Shown: positions 1 through 8,776, numbered from the stretch's first letter. The stretch: 64,000 nt of DNA from Amycolatopsis sp. CA-126428 (GCF_002904335.1 NZ_PPHF01000070.1:62001-126000); one strand, 5' to 3'. The notes: generated by a model from the sequence alone, not told the origin. Numbers and translations are program-made.

Positions 1-710
1 CTGAGCGCGCACAAGACCGAACGAGGATTGTCGAGCAGAGACGGGTCGCGATCGAGCATGGCGATCTCCGACTGCGTGAGGTTGCGAACCAGCGGAACAC
101 CGTCGATCTTGACGATCAGGACCGACCCGATCTGCACCAAGGCCGTCGGTGAAGCCTCCAGGGCGACGAGCAATTTCGCCACGGCGTCTCCCTGGGCTCG
201 GTCGACCTGCGCTTGGTTCTTGGCGAGGAGCTGGAGCTCGATCCCGCGTTCGATCTTCTCGAACCGCCGACGCATTTCTTCCGAAGAACCGGCCCGGCGC
301 AGCCGGAAGACGAACGAGCGACGCCAGGACCCCTGCTGCGCAGGGTAGGCGCGAACGACCGCGAACCCCTGCGCAGCCAGCAGGCTCTTGACGGCTTCCT
401 GAACATCGGCGCTGCCGGACTCGTCTTCGAGCCAGATCCGGACGGGTATCGGGAGCTGTACCACAGCACCGGTGTGCGAAAGGGCCGCGGCGATGCCTGC
501 GGCTTCCGGATCGCCCTTCAGATGGTCTTGGACCCGTCTCAGCAAGGCCCGTTGGATGTCGATCGGACCACGCCGCCGATCAGCTTTCGGCTGATCCGGT
601 CCGTCGCCTCCGCCGGGCGGAGTGTGCCGTCGCCTGCGACGATGCTCGAGCCGTCGCTCCTCCGTCAGTCGCGACGAGTCGCTCGGTCCTCTGTCTCGCC
701 CTGAGCTCAT
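1..710 (-). CDS. Hypothetical protein, C-terminus cut by the window edge
   Basis: The frame is open from an ATG at 710 to position 1 without a stop (236 codons), so the C-terminus lies outside the window. A GGAGG sits 7 bases before the ATG. The first 45 residues are rich in Arg, Gly and Pro. The rest reads as a soluble protein, with VVQLPIPVRIWLEDE near residue 83 and VLIVKIDGVPLVRNLT near the cut end. There is no signal peptide or membrane segment. I do not recognise the family and assign no function. The gene is convergent with nothing visible, and the esterase gene upstream runs in the same direction after about 90 bases. Confidence 0.7.
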   Translation of the reverse strand, partial: MSSGRDRGPSDSSRLTEERRLEHRRRRRHTPPGGGDGPDQPKADRRRGPIDIQRALLRRVQDHLKGDPEAAGIAAALSHTGAVVQLPIPVRIWLEDESGSADVQEAVKSLLAAQGFAVVRAYPAQQGSWRRSFVFRLRRAGSSEEMRRRFEKIERGIELQLLAKNQAQVDRAQGDAVAKLLVALEASPTALVQIGSVLIVKIDGVPLVRNLTQSEIAMLDRDPSLLDNPRSVLCAL

Positions 711-801
711 CCAGCCGCCTCCGGTTCCGTAGGCATCGGTGACGGGGAGTAAGTCGCCGCCAGTCGTCCTTCTGCTACACCCGGAGCGCGCCCGCCCCGG
801 C

Positions 802-2187
802 TCAATTCCAGAGCAGGCGCTGCTCGCGGTCCGGGTCGGACACCGTCGTCGAGACGTCGTCGAAGAGGCGCGTCACCCGGTCCGCCGTCGTGTAGCGCGG
901 CCAGCCCGGGTCGCCGGTGGCCACGAAGCGGACCCAAGCCTCGAACATCTCCGTCGCCACCGCCTGCATCCGCTCCGCCGGGAACGGGCGGCCCGCGAAC
1001 AGGAAGCGCCAGTTGCGGTTGCGGATGTCGTCGAACATCAGGGGCAGGTCGAGCCCGTGCACCGCGCCCAAGCCGCGGCCGCGCGGGGCGATGCGCCAGT
1101 CGAGCCGGTACATCCAGGCGTCCGGCTGCGCTTCGGCGAACCGGATCGCCGGGATCCACCAGTCCCCCGCCGTCAGCACGCGGTTGCGGAGCTGGTCCTC
1201 CGGCCCGTCGAATAGGTCGTTATACAGTGCGACGGCCTTCTCGATCGCGGGCGCGTCCAGCATCGTCGAGCCGACGCCCAGCAGCTTCGCGCCCCCGGAC
1301 TGCAGCCAGCTGAACAGGTCCTCCTCGTCGGCTGTCGTGCCGATCAGCAGCGGGACCTCGCGCACACCTTCGAGCGGTGATTGGGGAAGCAGCTCGTCGC
1401 CGACGACCACGCGGTAGGTCACCTTGGTGCCCGACACCGCCGAAACCCGTTGCTGTGCCTCGAGGATCCGCGTCACCGGCAACGTCGACAAGTCGTCCGG
1501 CGACGCGTCCAGGTCCGCGAGGACCGCCGAAGCGACCGCCGCGCCTTCGTCCGGTGTGTGCACGACCGAGCCGACGCCGGTGCCGCTCTGCACGATCGCC
1601 TGGTGGACCAGGCCGCGGGTGGCGGGCACGGCCAGCAGCGTCCCGACCGTGCGGCCGCCGTTGGACTGCCCGGCCAGCGTCACCCGGCCCGGATCGCCCC
1701 CGAACGCGGCGATGTTGTCCCGCACCCATTCGAGCGCGGCGACCTGGTCACGCAGCGAAAGATTCGAGTCGGCGACACCGGGCAGGTGCAGCATCCCGAG
1801 CACGCCGAGCCGGTAGGCGACGGTGACGACGACGACACCTCGCCGCGCGTACGCGGAGGCGTCGAACTGGTGCGGCGCGCCCAGCACGCCGCCTCCGCCG
1901 TGGATCCACACCAGCACCGGGTACGAGCCGGGCGAGGCGGGCGCGTAGACGTTCAGGTACAGACAGTCCTCGTCACCGGTGAAACCGCGCCCGGTCAGTG
2001 CGGGCTGCGGCGCGCGCGGCGCCCACCGGGTGGCGTCCCGGACACCCGGCCACGGCGGCGCCGGGCGCGGCGCGCGGAACCGCAGCTCCCCCACCGGCGG
2101 CTCGGCGTAGGGCACCCCGAGGAACGTCCGCACGTCGTCCCGTCCGGACCCGCGCAGGGCGCCGGCCGCGATCTCCACCGTCGTCAC
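802..2187 (-). CDS. Type-B carboxylesterase (PnbA-like)
   Basis: This 461-residue protein has the type-B carboxylesterase layout. It begins with a G-x-L-R-G type start and has EDCLYLNV near 73-80. The oxyanion-hole loop IHGGGG is at 95-100, and the nucleophile elbow GQSNG at 173-177 makes Ser175 the probable nucleophile. A Glu lies in EEDLFSWL and a His in AVHGLDLP. It should hydrolyse carboxylic esters, possibly p-nitrobenzyl-type or natural lipidic esters; the substrate cannot be read. It is somewhat shorter than the usual 490-520 residues. The elbow is GQSNGG where most members have GESAGG, so the Glu beside the serine is Gln. No signal peptide is seen, so it is probably cytoplasmic. The start is GTG. 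The SnoaL-like gene 2261 is divergent, 73 bases away. Confidence 0.9.
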   Translation of the reverse strand: MTTVEIAAGALRGSGRDDVRTFLGVPYAEPPVGELRFRAPRPAPPWPGVRDATRWAPRAPQPALTGRGFTGDEDCLYLNVYAPASPGSYPVLVWIHGGGGVLGAPHQFDASAYARRGVVVVTVAYRLGVLGMLHLPGVADSNLSLRDQVAALEWVRDNIAAFGGDPGRVTLAGQSNGGRTVGTLLAVPATRGLVHQAIVQSGTGVGSVVHTPDEGAAVASAVLADLDASPDDLSTLPVTRILEAQQRVSAVSGTKVTYRVVVGDELLPQSPLEGVREVPLLIGTTADEEDLFSWLQSGGAKLLGVGSTMLDAPAIEKAVALYNDLFDGPEDQLRNRVLTAGDWWIPAIRFAEAQPDAWMYRLDWRIAPRGRGLGAVHGLDLPLMFDDIRNRNWRFLFAGRPFPAERMQAVATEMFEAWVRFVATGDPGWPRYTTADRVTRLFDDVSTTVSDPDREQRLLWN

Positions 2188-2260
2188 GCGTCCAGCCTAG
2201 GGACTTGCCCTGGAGGGCGCTCCAGCGTGTTGACTGGGGCGCACACACCGGGAGGGAACC

Positions 2261-2692
2261 ATGAGCGCGGCCGAAAACAAGCAGCTCCTGAAGACGGCGT
2301 TCGACGCCTGGGCGACCGGCGACATCCGGCCGCTCATCGCCGCGATGGCCGACGACGTCACCTGGACGGTCAGCGGGCACAACAGCTGGTCCGGCCGCTT
2401 CAGCGGCAAGGACTCGGTCCGCCGCGACCTGCTCGGCCCACTGGGCGCGCAGTTCGACGGCACCTACACCAGCACGGCGAGCCGGTTCGTCGCCGAAGAC
2501 GACGTCGTCGTGGTCGAGACGCAGGGCAGCGTCGCGACCAAGGCCGGCGGGCGCTACGACAACAAGTACTGCTTCGTCTTCCGCGTCGAGGACGGCCGGA
2601 TCCGCGAGATCACCGAGTACATGGACACCCAGCTCATCGCGGAGGTGCTCGGCGGAGCTGGCCCGGTGACGCCCGCCACGGCGCCGGGGTGA
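2261..2692 (+). CDS. SnoaL-like / NTF2-fold protein
   Basis: A 143-residue single-domain protein with the pattern of the SnoaL-like/ketosteroid-isomerase family. It starts with a helix (KQLLKTAFDAWATGD), followed by MADDVTWTVSG, a G-K-D loop and a C-terminal strand ending EDGRIREITEYMDT. Family members are small cone-shaped barrels that act as isomerases, hydratases or ligand binders; nothing here fixes the ligand. A GGGAGG lies just upstream of the ATG. It is 10 bases ahead of the antiporter gene and may share its transcript. The last dozen residues (GGAGPVTPATAPG) look disordered. Confidence 0.85.
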   Translation: MSAAENKQLLKTAFDAWATGDIRPLIAAMADDVTWTVSGHNSWSGRFSGKDSVRRDLLGPLGAQFDGTYTSTASRFVAEDDVVVVETQGSVATKAGGRYDNKYCFVFRVEDGRIREITEYMDTQLIAEVLGGAGPVTPATAPG

Positions 2693-2702
2693 TGATTACC
2701 CC

Positions 2703-4586
2703 GTGCACATAGCGGCAGAGATAGTGGCGCTGGTCGTGACCGTCCTCGTCGTCAGCGCGGTGGCGCGGCGGCTGGACTGGTCCGCCCCGCTGTGCCTGAT
2801 CGTCGTCGGCGTCGCCGGCTCGTACCTCCCCGGCGTGCCCGAGGTCCACCTCGACCCCGAGGTCGTGCTGGTCGGCCTGCTGCCCCCGCTGCTGTACTCG
2901 GCGGCCATCCAGACGTCGCTGGTCGACTTCCGGAAGAACCGCGGGGCGATCGGGCTGATGTCGGTCGGGCTCGTCGTGTTCACCGCGCTCGGCGTCGGCC
3001 TGGTCGCCTGGGCGGTGATCCCCGGGCTCCCGCTGGCCGGCGGCATCGCGCTCGGCGCGGTCATCGCGCCGCCGGACGCGGTCGCCGCCAGTGTCGTCGC
3101 CCGCCGGGTCGGGATGCCCCGCAAGCTGATCCGGCTCCTGGAGGGCGAGAGCCTCTTCAACGACGCCGCCGCGCTGGTCACCCTCCGCACCGCCATCGCC
3201 GCGCTGGCCGGCTCGGTCAGTCTCTGGCAGGTCGGCGCGGACTTCTTCCGCGCGGCCATCGGCGGGGCCGTGGTCGGCCTGGTCGTCGGCTTCGTGGCCG
3301 CGTTCATCCGCGCCCGGATGGACGAGCCGGTGCTCGACACCGCGCTGTCGTTCGCCGTGCCGTTCATCGCCTACATCCCGGCCGAGGCGATCCACGGCTC
3401 CGGCGTGCTCGCGGTGGTGATCGCCGGGCTCATCCTCGGGCACAAGGCGCCGCAGATCCTGTCGGGTTCGACGCGGCTGGCGTCCCGGCTGAACTGGCAG
3501 ACCATCCAGTTCCTGCTGGAGAACCTGGTCTTCCTGCTGATCGGCCTGCAGCTGCGGCGGATCCTCGCCGAGGTCGGCGACAGCGGGCTGTCGCTGATGA
3601 CGCTCACCTGGATCTGCGTCGCCGTGCTCGGCGCGACCATCCTCACCCGGGTGCTGTGGATGGCCGGGATCGGCCTGGTGAAGCGCGTCAAACGGCGGCT
3701 GCTCCCGAAGAAAGCGCAGCCGAAGATCTGGCCGTGGCGCTACTCCGCCGTCATCGCGTGGGCGGGCATGCGCGGGGTGGTGACGCTCGCGGCGGCGTTC
3801 GTGCTGCCCGCGGACACCCCGCAGCGGGCCGTGCTGGTGCTCGCGGCGTTCGTCGTCGTGGCCGGCACCCTGGCCGTGCAGGGCATGACGTTGCCGCCGC
3901 TGATCCGGCGGCTGCGGCTGCCGCGGCCGGACCCCGCGGAGGACGCGCTGCAGGAGGCGGCCGTCCTGCACGACATGACCCGGGCCGCGCTGGAGAAGCT
4001 GGAGGAGATCCGGCGGCCCGACGACCCGCCGGAGATCATCCAGCGCCTGCGCGACCGCCTGCAGCACCGCGCCGACTCGGCGTGGGAGCAGCTCGGCCGG
4101 CAGAGCGCGCTGGCCGAGACCCCGAGCGACGCCTACCGGCGGCTGCGGCTAACGCTGCTGGAGGTGGAGCGCGACCAGTTCCTCAAGGCCCGCGACAGCG
4201 GCAGCGCCGACGACGAGGTCCTGCGCCGGGTCCTGGAGCGGCTGGACATCGAGGAGTCCATGCTCGACCGGGACGAGGCCGAGCCCGACATCGAGGGCCG
4301 CGAACTGCGCACCCCGGCCGCGACGGCGGGGTCGTGCAAGCACCTGGCCCACGACTGGGCCGACAAGGAGCCCAGCTCGGCCGACAGCTGTGCGGCCTGC
4401 CTCGCCGAGGGCACGACGTGGGTGCACCTGCGCATGTGCCTGAAGTGCGGCAACGTCGCTTGCTGCGACTCCTCGCCGCGCCGCCACGCGACCCGGCACT
4501 TCCACGAATCCCGCCATCCGGTCATGCGCAGCTTCGAACCGGGCGAGACGTGGCGATGGTGTTTCGTGGACAAGCAACTCGGCTAG
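2703..4586 (+). CDS. CPA1 Na+/H+ antiporter with C-terminal UBP-type zinc finger
   Basis: A 627-residue membrane protein. About the first 420 residues are hydrophobic helices of the CPA1 sodium/proton exchanger family, with the conserved stretch ESLFNDAAALV and a GMRGVVTLAAA helix late in the bundle. Residues about 420-530 are charged and helical, consistent with a cytoplasmic regulatory region. Residues 545-627 form a UBP-type zinc finger: CKHL, then CAAC, CLKCG, CC and a row of His residues (RRHATRHFHESRHPV). UBP fingers bind free ubiquitin C-termini in eukaryotes; the bacterial role is unknown, and a sensing or assembly role is my inference. The GTG start at 2703 follows the upstream stop by 10 bases. 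Confidence 0.9.
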   Translation: MHIAAEIVALVVTVLVVSAVARRLDWSAPLCLIVVGVAGSYLPGVPEVHLDPEVVLVGLLPPLLYSAAIQTSLVDFRKNRGAIGLMSVGLVVFTALGVGLVAWAVIPGLPLAGGIALGAVIAPPDAVAASVVARRVGMPRKLIRLLEGESLFNDAAALVTLRTAIAALAGSVSLWQVGADFFRAAIGGAVVGLVVGFVAAFIRARMDEPVLDTALSFAVPFIAYIPAEAIHGSGVLAVVIAGLILGHKAPQILSGSTRLASRLNWQTIQFLLENLVFLLIGLQLRRILAEVGDSGLSLMTLTWICVAVLGATILTRVLWMAGIGLVKRVKRRLLPKKAQPKIWPWRYSAVIAWAGMRGVVTLAAAFVLPADTPQRAVLVLAAFVVVAGTLAVQGMTLPPLIRRLRLPRPDPAEDALQEAAVLHDMTRAALEKLEEIRRPDDPPEIIQRLRDRLQHRADSAWEQLGRQSALAETPSDAYRRLRLTLLEVERDQFLKARDSGSADDEVLRRVLERLDIEESMLDRDEAEPDIEGRELRTPAATAGSCKHLAHDWADKEPSSADSCAACLAEGTTWVHLRMCLKCGNVACCDSSPRRHATRHFHESRHPVMRSFEPGETWRWCFVDKQLG

Positions 4587-4650
4587 CTCCGCCTTCCTCC
4601 CCACCGCCGCCGTCAACGGAGGCGCTTCGCGCCGCGGTACCGTCTCCGGC

Positions 4651-5337
4651 ATGAGCACGCCCGAGCAGGAGATCGAGTACCGCCAGCACCGCTTCAGCCC
4701 GCCCCCGGGCGCGACGGAGATCTTCCTGGTCCGGCACGGCGAATCGGCCCCCGCCCGCGGCGACGACCCGTTCGAGCTGGTCGACGGCCAAGCCGACCCG
4801 GACCTCGCCCCGGAGGGCCGGGACCACGCCCAGCGCGTCGGCGAGCGGCTGGCCGGAGAACGGATCGACGCGATCTACGTGACGACGCTGCGCCGCACGG
4901 TGCAGACCGCCGCACCGCTGGCGGAAAAGCTGGGCCTGACCCCGGTCGTCGAGCCGGATCTGCGCGAGATCCACCTGGGCGACTGGGAGAACGGCCTGTT
5001 CCGGAAGTACACGGCCGACGGCCACCCGATCGTCGACCGGCTGTGGGCCGAGCAGCGCTGGGACGTGATCCCGGGCGCGGAGTCCGACGAGGCGTTCGGC
5101 GCCCGTCTGCGCGGCGCGCTCACCCGCATCGCGGCCGCCCACCCGGACCAGCGCGTCGCGGTGTTCACCCACGGCGGCGTGATCGGCGAGGTGTTCGCCC
5201 AGGCCGGCCGCTCGGTCGAGCGGTTCGCGTTCCTCGGTGCCGACAACGGGTCGATTTCGCACCTGGTGCTGCACGGCGACCACTGGATCGTGCGGCGCTT
5301 CAACGACACCGCCCACCTGGCTACGCCGCTCGGCTGA
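4651..5337 (+). CDS. Histidine phosphatase family protein
   Basis: A 228-residue member of the phosphoglycerate-mutase-like histidine phosphatase superfamily. The phospho-acceptor motif is FLVRHGES, with Arg28 and His29. The second catalytic His is in VFTHGGV near 174, and a Glu lies in REIHLGDWENG. The fold transfers a phosphate through the N-terminal histidine; the substrate could be a sugar phosphate, a nucleotide or a phosphoprotein. It has no signal peptide. The ATG at 4651 lacks a strong Shine-Dalgarno, but the frame cannot be extended far. It converges on the permease gene, and the two overlap tail-to-tail by 17 bases. Confidence 0.9.
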   Translation: MSTPEQEIEYRQHRFSPPPGATEIFLVRHGESAPARGDDPFELVDGQADPDLAPEGRDHAQRVGERLAGERIDAIYVTTLRRTVQTAAPLAEKLGLTPVVEPDLREIHLGDWENGLFRKYTADGHPIVDRLWAEQRWDVIPGAESDEAFGARLRGALTRIAAAHPDQRVAVFTHGGVIGEVFAQAGRSVERFAFLGADNGSISHLVLHGDHWIVRRFNDTAHLATPLG

Positions 5338-6064
5338 GCTTCCCCGCCGCGACGAGCTGGACGGTCACCAGGATCGAGACGGCTTCCGCGGCCAGCAGCC
5401 CGATCAGCACGAGCACCTGCGTCAGCCCGGCCTGGATCGGGCCCGCGCCGCCGAGCAGGACGCCGACGTAGGCGCCGGGGAGCGTCACCAGGCCGACCGT
5501 GCGGGTCTGGTCGAGCGCCGGGATGAGCGCGTGCCCGGCCGACGGGCGGCAGATCTCCAGCGCGGCCGGGCGCGGCAGGAACCCCAGCGCCAGCGCGGCT
5601 TCGTATTCGCCGTGCCGGGCCTTGAGCTCGTCGAGGGCGCGGCGGGCGGCCTGCGACGTCGCGGTCATGGCGCCACCGATCACGATGCCGGCGATCGGCA
5701 CGACGGCGATCGGCTTCGGCGGGACGACGCCGGCGCCGAGGACCAGCGCGAGCACGGGCACGACGCCGGCGGCGATGGCCAGGGCCGCCCACGGGAGGTT
5801 CTTCCAGGTGCCGGCGCGGCGCGCCGACGTCACCGCTGCGATCCCGAACATCAGCAGCACGAAGAGGCCGGTGAGCGGCACCGAGCGCAGGACGGCGGTG
5901 ATCACGAGCGACACGGCGGCGAGCTGGACGACCGCGCGGGCGGCGGCGATCAGCACCGCGCGCCCGTCGCCGAGGCCGCCGGCCCGGACGACGGCCGCAC
6001 CGGCGAGGGCGAGCAGGACGAGCACCGCCACCAGGGCGGGGCCGAAGGTGATCGCGGCGTTCAC
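5321..6064 (-). CDS. FetB-like (UPF0014) ABC-type permease
   Basis: A 247-residue integral membrane protein with about seven hydrophobic helices. It matches the UPF0014/FetB family in AVVQLAAVSLVI early on and KARHGEYEAALALG and GLVTLPGAYVGVLLGG later. In Escherichia coli FetB pairs with the ATPase FetA in iron export. No ATPase gene is adjacent here, so its partner must be encoded elsewhere or it works alone. The GTG at 6064 was chosen because the upstream sequence in frame is Arg-rich and reads as the end of the neighbouring gene. The MmpS-like gene on the same strand stops 17 bases before it, so the two are probably co-transcribed. Confidence 0.85.
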   Translation of the reverse strand: MNAAITFGPALVAVLVLLALAGAAVVRAGGLGDGRAVLIAAARAVVQLAAVSLVITAVLRSVPLTGLFVLLMFGIAAVTSARRAGTWKNLPWAALAIAAGVVPVLALVLGAGVVPPKPIAVVPIAGIVIGGAMTATSQAARRALDELKARHGEYEAALALGFLPRPAALEICRPSAGHALIPALDQTRTVGLVTLPGAYVGVLLGGAGPIQAGLTQVLVLIGLLAAEAVSILVTVQLVAAGKLSRAA

Positions 6065-6081
6065 GCCGCCGATCCTGCCGG

Positions 6082-6558
6082 TCAGACGGCGCAGCTGAAG
6101 AGGCGGTCCGGTTCGGTCTCGGTTTTTTCGGCGACGACGACGCCGTCGACGACGATCCGGCACCGCAGCGCGCCGGGCCCGGGATTGCGGGCGGCGAGGC
6201 TGTAGAACTCGGTGCGGCCGGCCGGGCCGACCCGGGTGAACCGCGTGGACCACGGCGTCGCGACCTCGGCGTGCTGGGTCAGCACCGACCCCGCGGCGGC
6301 GTAGGTGACGTTGCGGGCGCCGTGCGCGCCGAGCAGTTCGTAGACGACGCTGTGGTCGACGGTCCGGACCGCGGCCGGGTCGACGACGGGTGCGCCGGCG
6401 GGCTCTTGCTGGCCGGGTCCGCGCGCGGACCGGGGCACGACGTAGGCGGTCACCGCGAAGGCCGCGGCGAGCACCCCCAGGACGACGACGAAGCTGCCGG
6501 CCGACCGAGCCCGCCCGGCGCAGTCGCGCCGGGGCCGGGTCGCGGTGGGAACGCCCAT
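6082..6558 (-). CDS. MmpS-like membrane-anchored protein
   Basis: A 158-residue protein with a basic N-terminus, one transmembrane helix at about 22-44 (SFVVVLGVLAAAFAVTAYVV) and an extracytoplasmic domain. The domain resembles the C-terminal half of MmpS proteins: VVYELLGAHGARNVTYAAAG, then ATPWS, a Cys near the end and a final C-A-V. In mycobacteria MmpS proteins assist MmpL exporters; no MmpL gene lies nearby, so a transport role is only an analogy. The ATG at 6558 has a weak Shine-Dalgarno, and a GTG about nine codons upstream is an alternative start. The gene is divergent from the AraC regulator at 6725. Confidence 0.7.
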   Translation of the reverse strand: MGVPTATRPRRDCAGRARSAGSFVVVLGVLAAAFAVTAYVVPRSARGPGQQEPAGAPVVDPAAVRTVDHSVVYELLGAHGARNVTYAAAGSVLTQHAEVATPWSTRFTRVGPAGRTEFYSLAARNPGPGALRCRIVVDGVVVAEKTETEPDRLFSCAV

Positions 6559-6724
6559 GGAGAGGTCTTCTCTCGTCGCGCGCACTTCCGTCGAGTGCGT
6601 CGACCTATATCTCGCCGTGACCTGACGGCGTGTTAGCAGCTCTTCGCGGGAAGTTCGATGTTCACCCGGACGGGGGTCTCCCGAGGCGCCGGATTTTGTC
6701 GGACCCGAGGGGGATGATCGGGGT

Positions 6725-7693
6725 GTGTACGAAGAGGCGGCAGCACCGGCGGTGCTGCGTGACGTGGCGAAGTGCGTGTGGCGATCGGCTTCGGAGGGCC
6801 CGAAGCGGATCGTCCCGGACGGCTGCGTGGACCTGGTCATCGGCGACGGCGCAGCGTTCGTGGCCGGCCCGGACACGACGGCGTGGTCCTCGGTGACCCG
6901 GCCGGACGCGGTGCTGAGCGGAGTCCGCTTCCGCCCGGGCCGCGCGGCCGCGGCCCTGGGCGTGGCGGCGGACGAGCTGGTTGATCGGCGGGTGCCGGTG
7001 GGTGAGTTGTGGGGACGGTCGTGGGCGGAGCGGCTGGTGGAGGCGGAGGTGTCGCCGGTCGAGGCGGTGGCCGGCCGGCTCGGGGAGTTGCCGCCGGAGG
7101 ACTTGGCGGTGGCGGAGCTGATCGCGCGGCTGGAGGCGGGGGTGTCCCGGGTCGGTGAAGCGGCGATGGGGTTGATCGGATCCCGCGAGGCAGCGGCGGC
7201 AGGGATGGCCGCACGAGCATCGCCGGAGCACAACTCAAGCCCGCCGGCGAGGACACCCCGCGAGCCGGGGCCGGGGCCGACCACGCCACCCCACTCGCCG
7301 TCGCCGGCAGAGAAACGTCACCCACCGTCTTTGCCCCCACGGTCGGCCGGGTCGAGCACCGAAACCGGCCTGAGCCGGGCGGCGGCCGTCGTCGCGTGGG
7401 CCGAAGATCCCGTCTTGTCCGCCGCGGTGAGCGAGCGGCGGCTGCGGCGGCGGTTCGTCCAAGCCGTCGGGTACGGGCCGGCCACCTACCTCCGGGTCAG
7501 CCGGTTCCAGCGGGCCGTCGCGCTGGCTCCGCACGTCCGGGGACTGGCCGCGCTGGCGGCCGCCGCGGGGTATGCCGATCAAGCGCACCTCAGCCGGGAC
7601 TGCCGGGCCCTGACCGGGCTCACGCCGCGCCGCTACTTCGGTGGATCCTCCACTGTGGACGTTGCGGTGCGTGATCGACTCCGTTCGGCGTAA
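6725..7693 (+). CDS. AraC-family regulator with a Pro/Ser-rich insertion
   Basis: A 322-residue regulator. Residues 1-130 resemble the DUF6597-type sensor domain found in front of AraC helix-turn-helix regions (IVPDGCVDLVIGDG, then GVRFRPGRAA). The C-terminal DNA-binding half shows SERRLRRRFVQAVGYGPATY, then AALAAAAGYADQAHLSRDCR and a closing TPRRYF. Between them, at about 155-210, is a low-complexity stretch of Pro, Ser, Thr and Glu that sits where the first helix-turn-helix should begin. The first HTH is therefore poorly formed, and the protein may bind DNA with one good HTH. The start is GTG behind a GAGGGGG. The target is unknown. Confidence 0.85.
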   Translation: MYEEAAAPAVLRDVAKCVWRSASEGPKRIVPDGCVDLVIGDGAAFVAGPDTTAWSSVTRPDAVLSGVRFRPGRAAAALGVAADELVDRRVPVGELWGRSWAERLVEAEVSPVEAVAGRLGELPPEDLAVAELIARLEAGVSRVGEAAMGLIGSREAAAAGMAARASPEHNSSPPARTPREPGPGPTTPPHSPSPAEKRHPPSLPPRSAGSSTETGLSRAAAVVAWAEDPVLSAAVSERRLRRRFVQAVGYGPATYLRVSRFQRAVALAPHVRGLAALAAAAGYADQAHLSRDCRALTGLTPRRYFGGSSTVDVAVRDRLRSA

Positions 7694-7742
7694 CTCCCGC
7701 GGTCAACCGGAAGTGGCCGTTCACCCAAAAAGGTAAGCGGAC

Positions 7743-7756
7743 GGTAAACGACTACC
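7743..7756. promoter_or_regulatory. Probable LacI-family operator (autoregulatory)
   Basis: GGTAAACGACTACC is an imperfect palindrome centred on CG. LacI-family operators usually have such a CG-centred shape, with GTAAACG-type half-sites. It lies 43 bases upstream of the lacI-type gene at 7799, a place expected for self-regulation. The right half matches the mirrored left half at four of six positions. A related half-site (CGTTTAC) occurs at 9110-9116. Confidence 0.5.
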
Positions 7757-7798
7757 AAGAGCGCTATCCTCCCCTCGACGAGTGATCAGGGAGGGCGT

Positions 7799-8776
7799 GT
7801 GGCCACCATCAGCGACGTCGCGGCAAGGGCCGGCGTCTCCACGGCGACCGTGTCGCGCGCGCTCAACGGAAAGTCCACTGTGGACCCCACCCTCGCCGCC
7901 CGCGTCCAGGAAGCGGCCGCTGAGCTCGGATATCACCCGAACGGGTTGGCCCGGAACCTCCGCCGTCAGGAGACCGCGGTGCTCGCGCTGATCATCTCCG
8001 ACGTCGAAAACCCGTTCTTCACCGCCATCGCCCGGGGCGTCGAGGACCTCGCGCAGCGGTCCGGGTATTCGGTGGTGCTGTGTAATTCCGATGAAAACGA
8101 GGACAAGGAGCGGCGCTACATCGAGGTCGCGCTGCAGGAGCGGGTCGCCGGCGTGGTGCTGTCACCCACCGGCCGGTCGACGAACGTCGAGGGGCTCCGC
8201 CGCCAGGGCACGCCGCTGGTGGCGGTGGACCGGCCGTTGCAGGCCGCGGAGGGCGACCAAGTGCTGGTCGACACCCGCCACGCGGCCGCCGAAGCCACCC
8301 GGCACCTGCTCGCCGGCGGCTACCGGCGCGTCGGCTGCCTGACCGGCCCGCCGGGGGTCCGCACGGCCGAAGACCGCCTGGCGGGGTACGCCGAGGTCGT
8401 GGGCGAAGAGAACGTCCTGTTCCGCCGCGGCGAATACCGCGCGGAGGGCGCCCGGCTGGCGACGCAGGACCTCCTCGACGAGCCATCGCCGCCGGACGCG
8501 CTGCTCGTCGCGAACAGCACGATGGCGATCGGCGTGCTGGAGGCCCTCTCGGCTCGCGGCCTGCGCCCGGGCAGCGACGTGGGCATCGTGTCCTTCGACG
8601 ACGCACCATGGACAACTTTGGTCGACCCACCCCTGACGGTGGTCGCCCAGCCGGCGTACGAAGTCGGCCGCGTGGCGGCACAGCTCCTCCTGGCCCGCAT
8701 CACGGACAGCAGCCGCGACGCGACGACGACCACCCTCGAAGCCCGGCTGATCGTCCGGAAAAGCTCCCGCCGCTGA
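7799..8776 (+). CDS. LacI-family transcriptional regulator
   Basis: A 325-residue LacI/GalR regulator. The helix-turn-helix is at the extreme N-terminus (ISDVAARAGVSTATVSRALN), followed by the hinge YHPNGLARNLRR. The periplasmic-binding-protein-like sensor core follows, with LIISDVENPFF and GIVSFDDAPWTTLVDPPLT near the end. Such proteins repress sugar or nucleoside genes and release DNA on ligand binding; the ligand and targets cannot be read, and no transporter is adjacent. The GTG start follows an AGGGAGGG. A putative operator lies 43 bases upstream. The codons TCC ACT GTG GAC near residue 26 belong to a recurring palindrome reported in the findings. Confidence 0.92.
   Translation: MATISDVAARAGVSTATVSRALNGKSTVDPTLAARVQEAAAELGYHPNGLARNLRRQETAVLALIISDVENPFFTAIARGVEDLAQRSGYSVVLCNSDENEDKERRYIEVALQERVAGVVLSPTGRSTNVEGLRRQGTPLVAVDRPLQAAEGDQVLVDTRHAAAEATRHLLAGGYRRVGCLTGPPGVRTAEDRLAGYAEVVGEENVLFRRGEYRAEGARLATQDLLDEPSPPDALLVANSTMAIGVLEALSARGLRPGSDVGIVSFDDAPWTTLVDPPLTVVAQPAYEVGRVAAQLLLARITDSSRDATTTTLEARLIVRKSSRR

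Noticed and set aside
2634-4067. Long minus-strand open frame opposite the antiporter gene
   Set aside because: It is rich in Gln, Arg and Asp and mirrors the codon bias of the plus-strand gene; no domain or ribosome-binding site fits.
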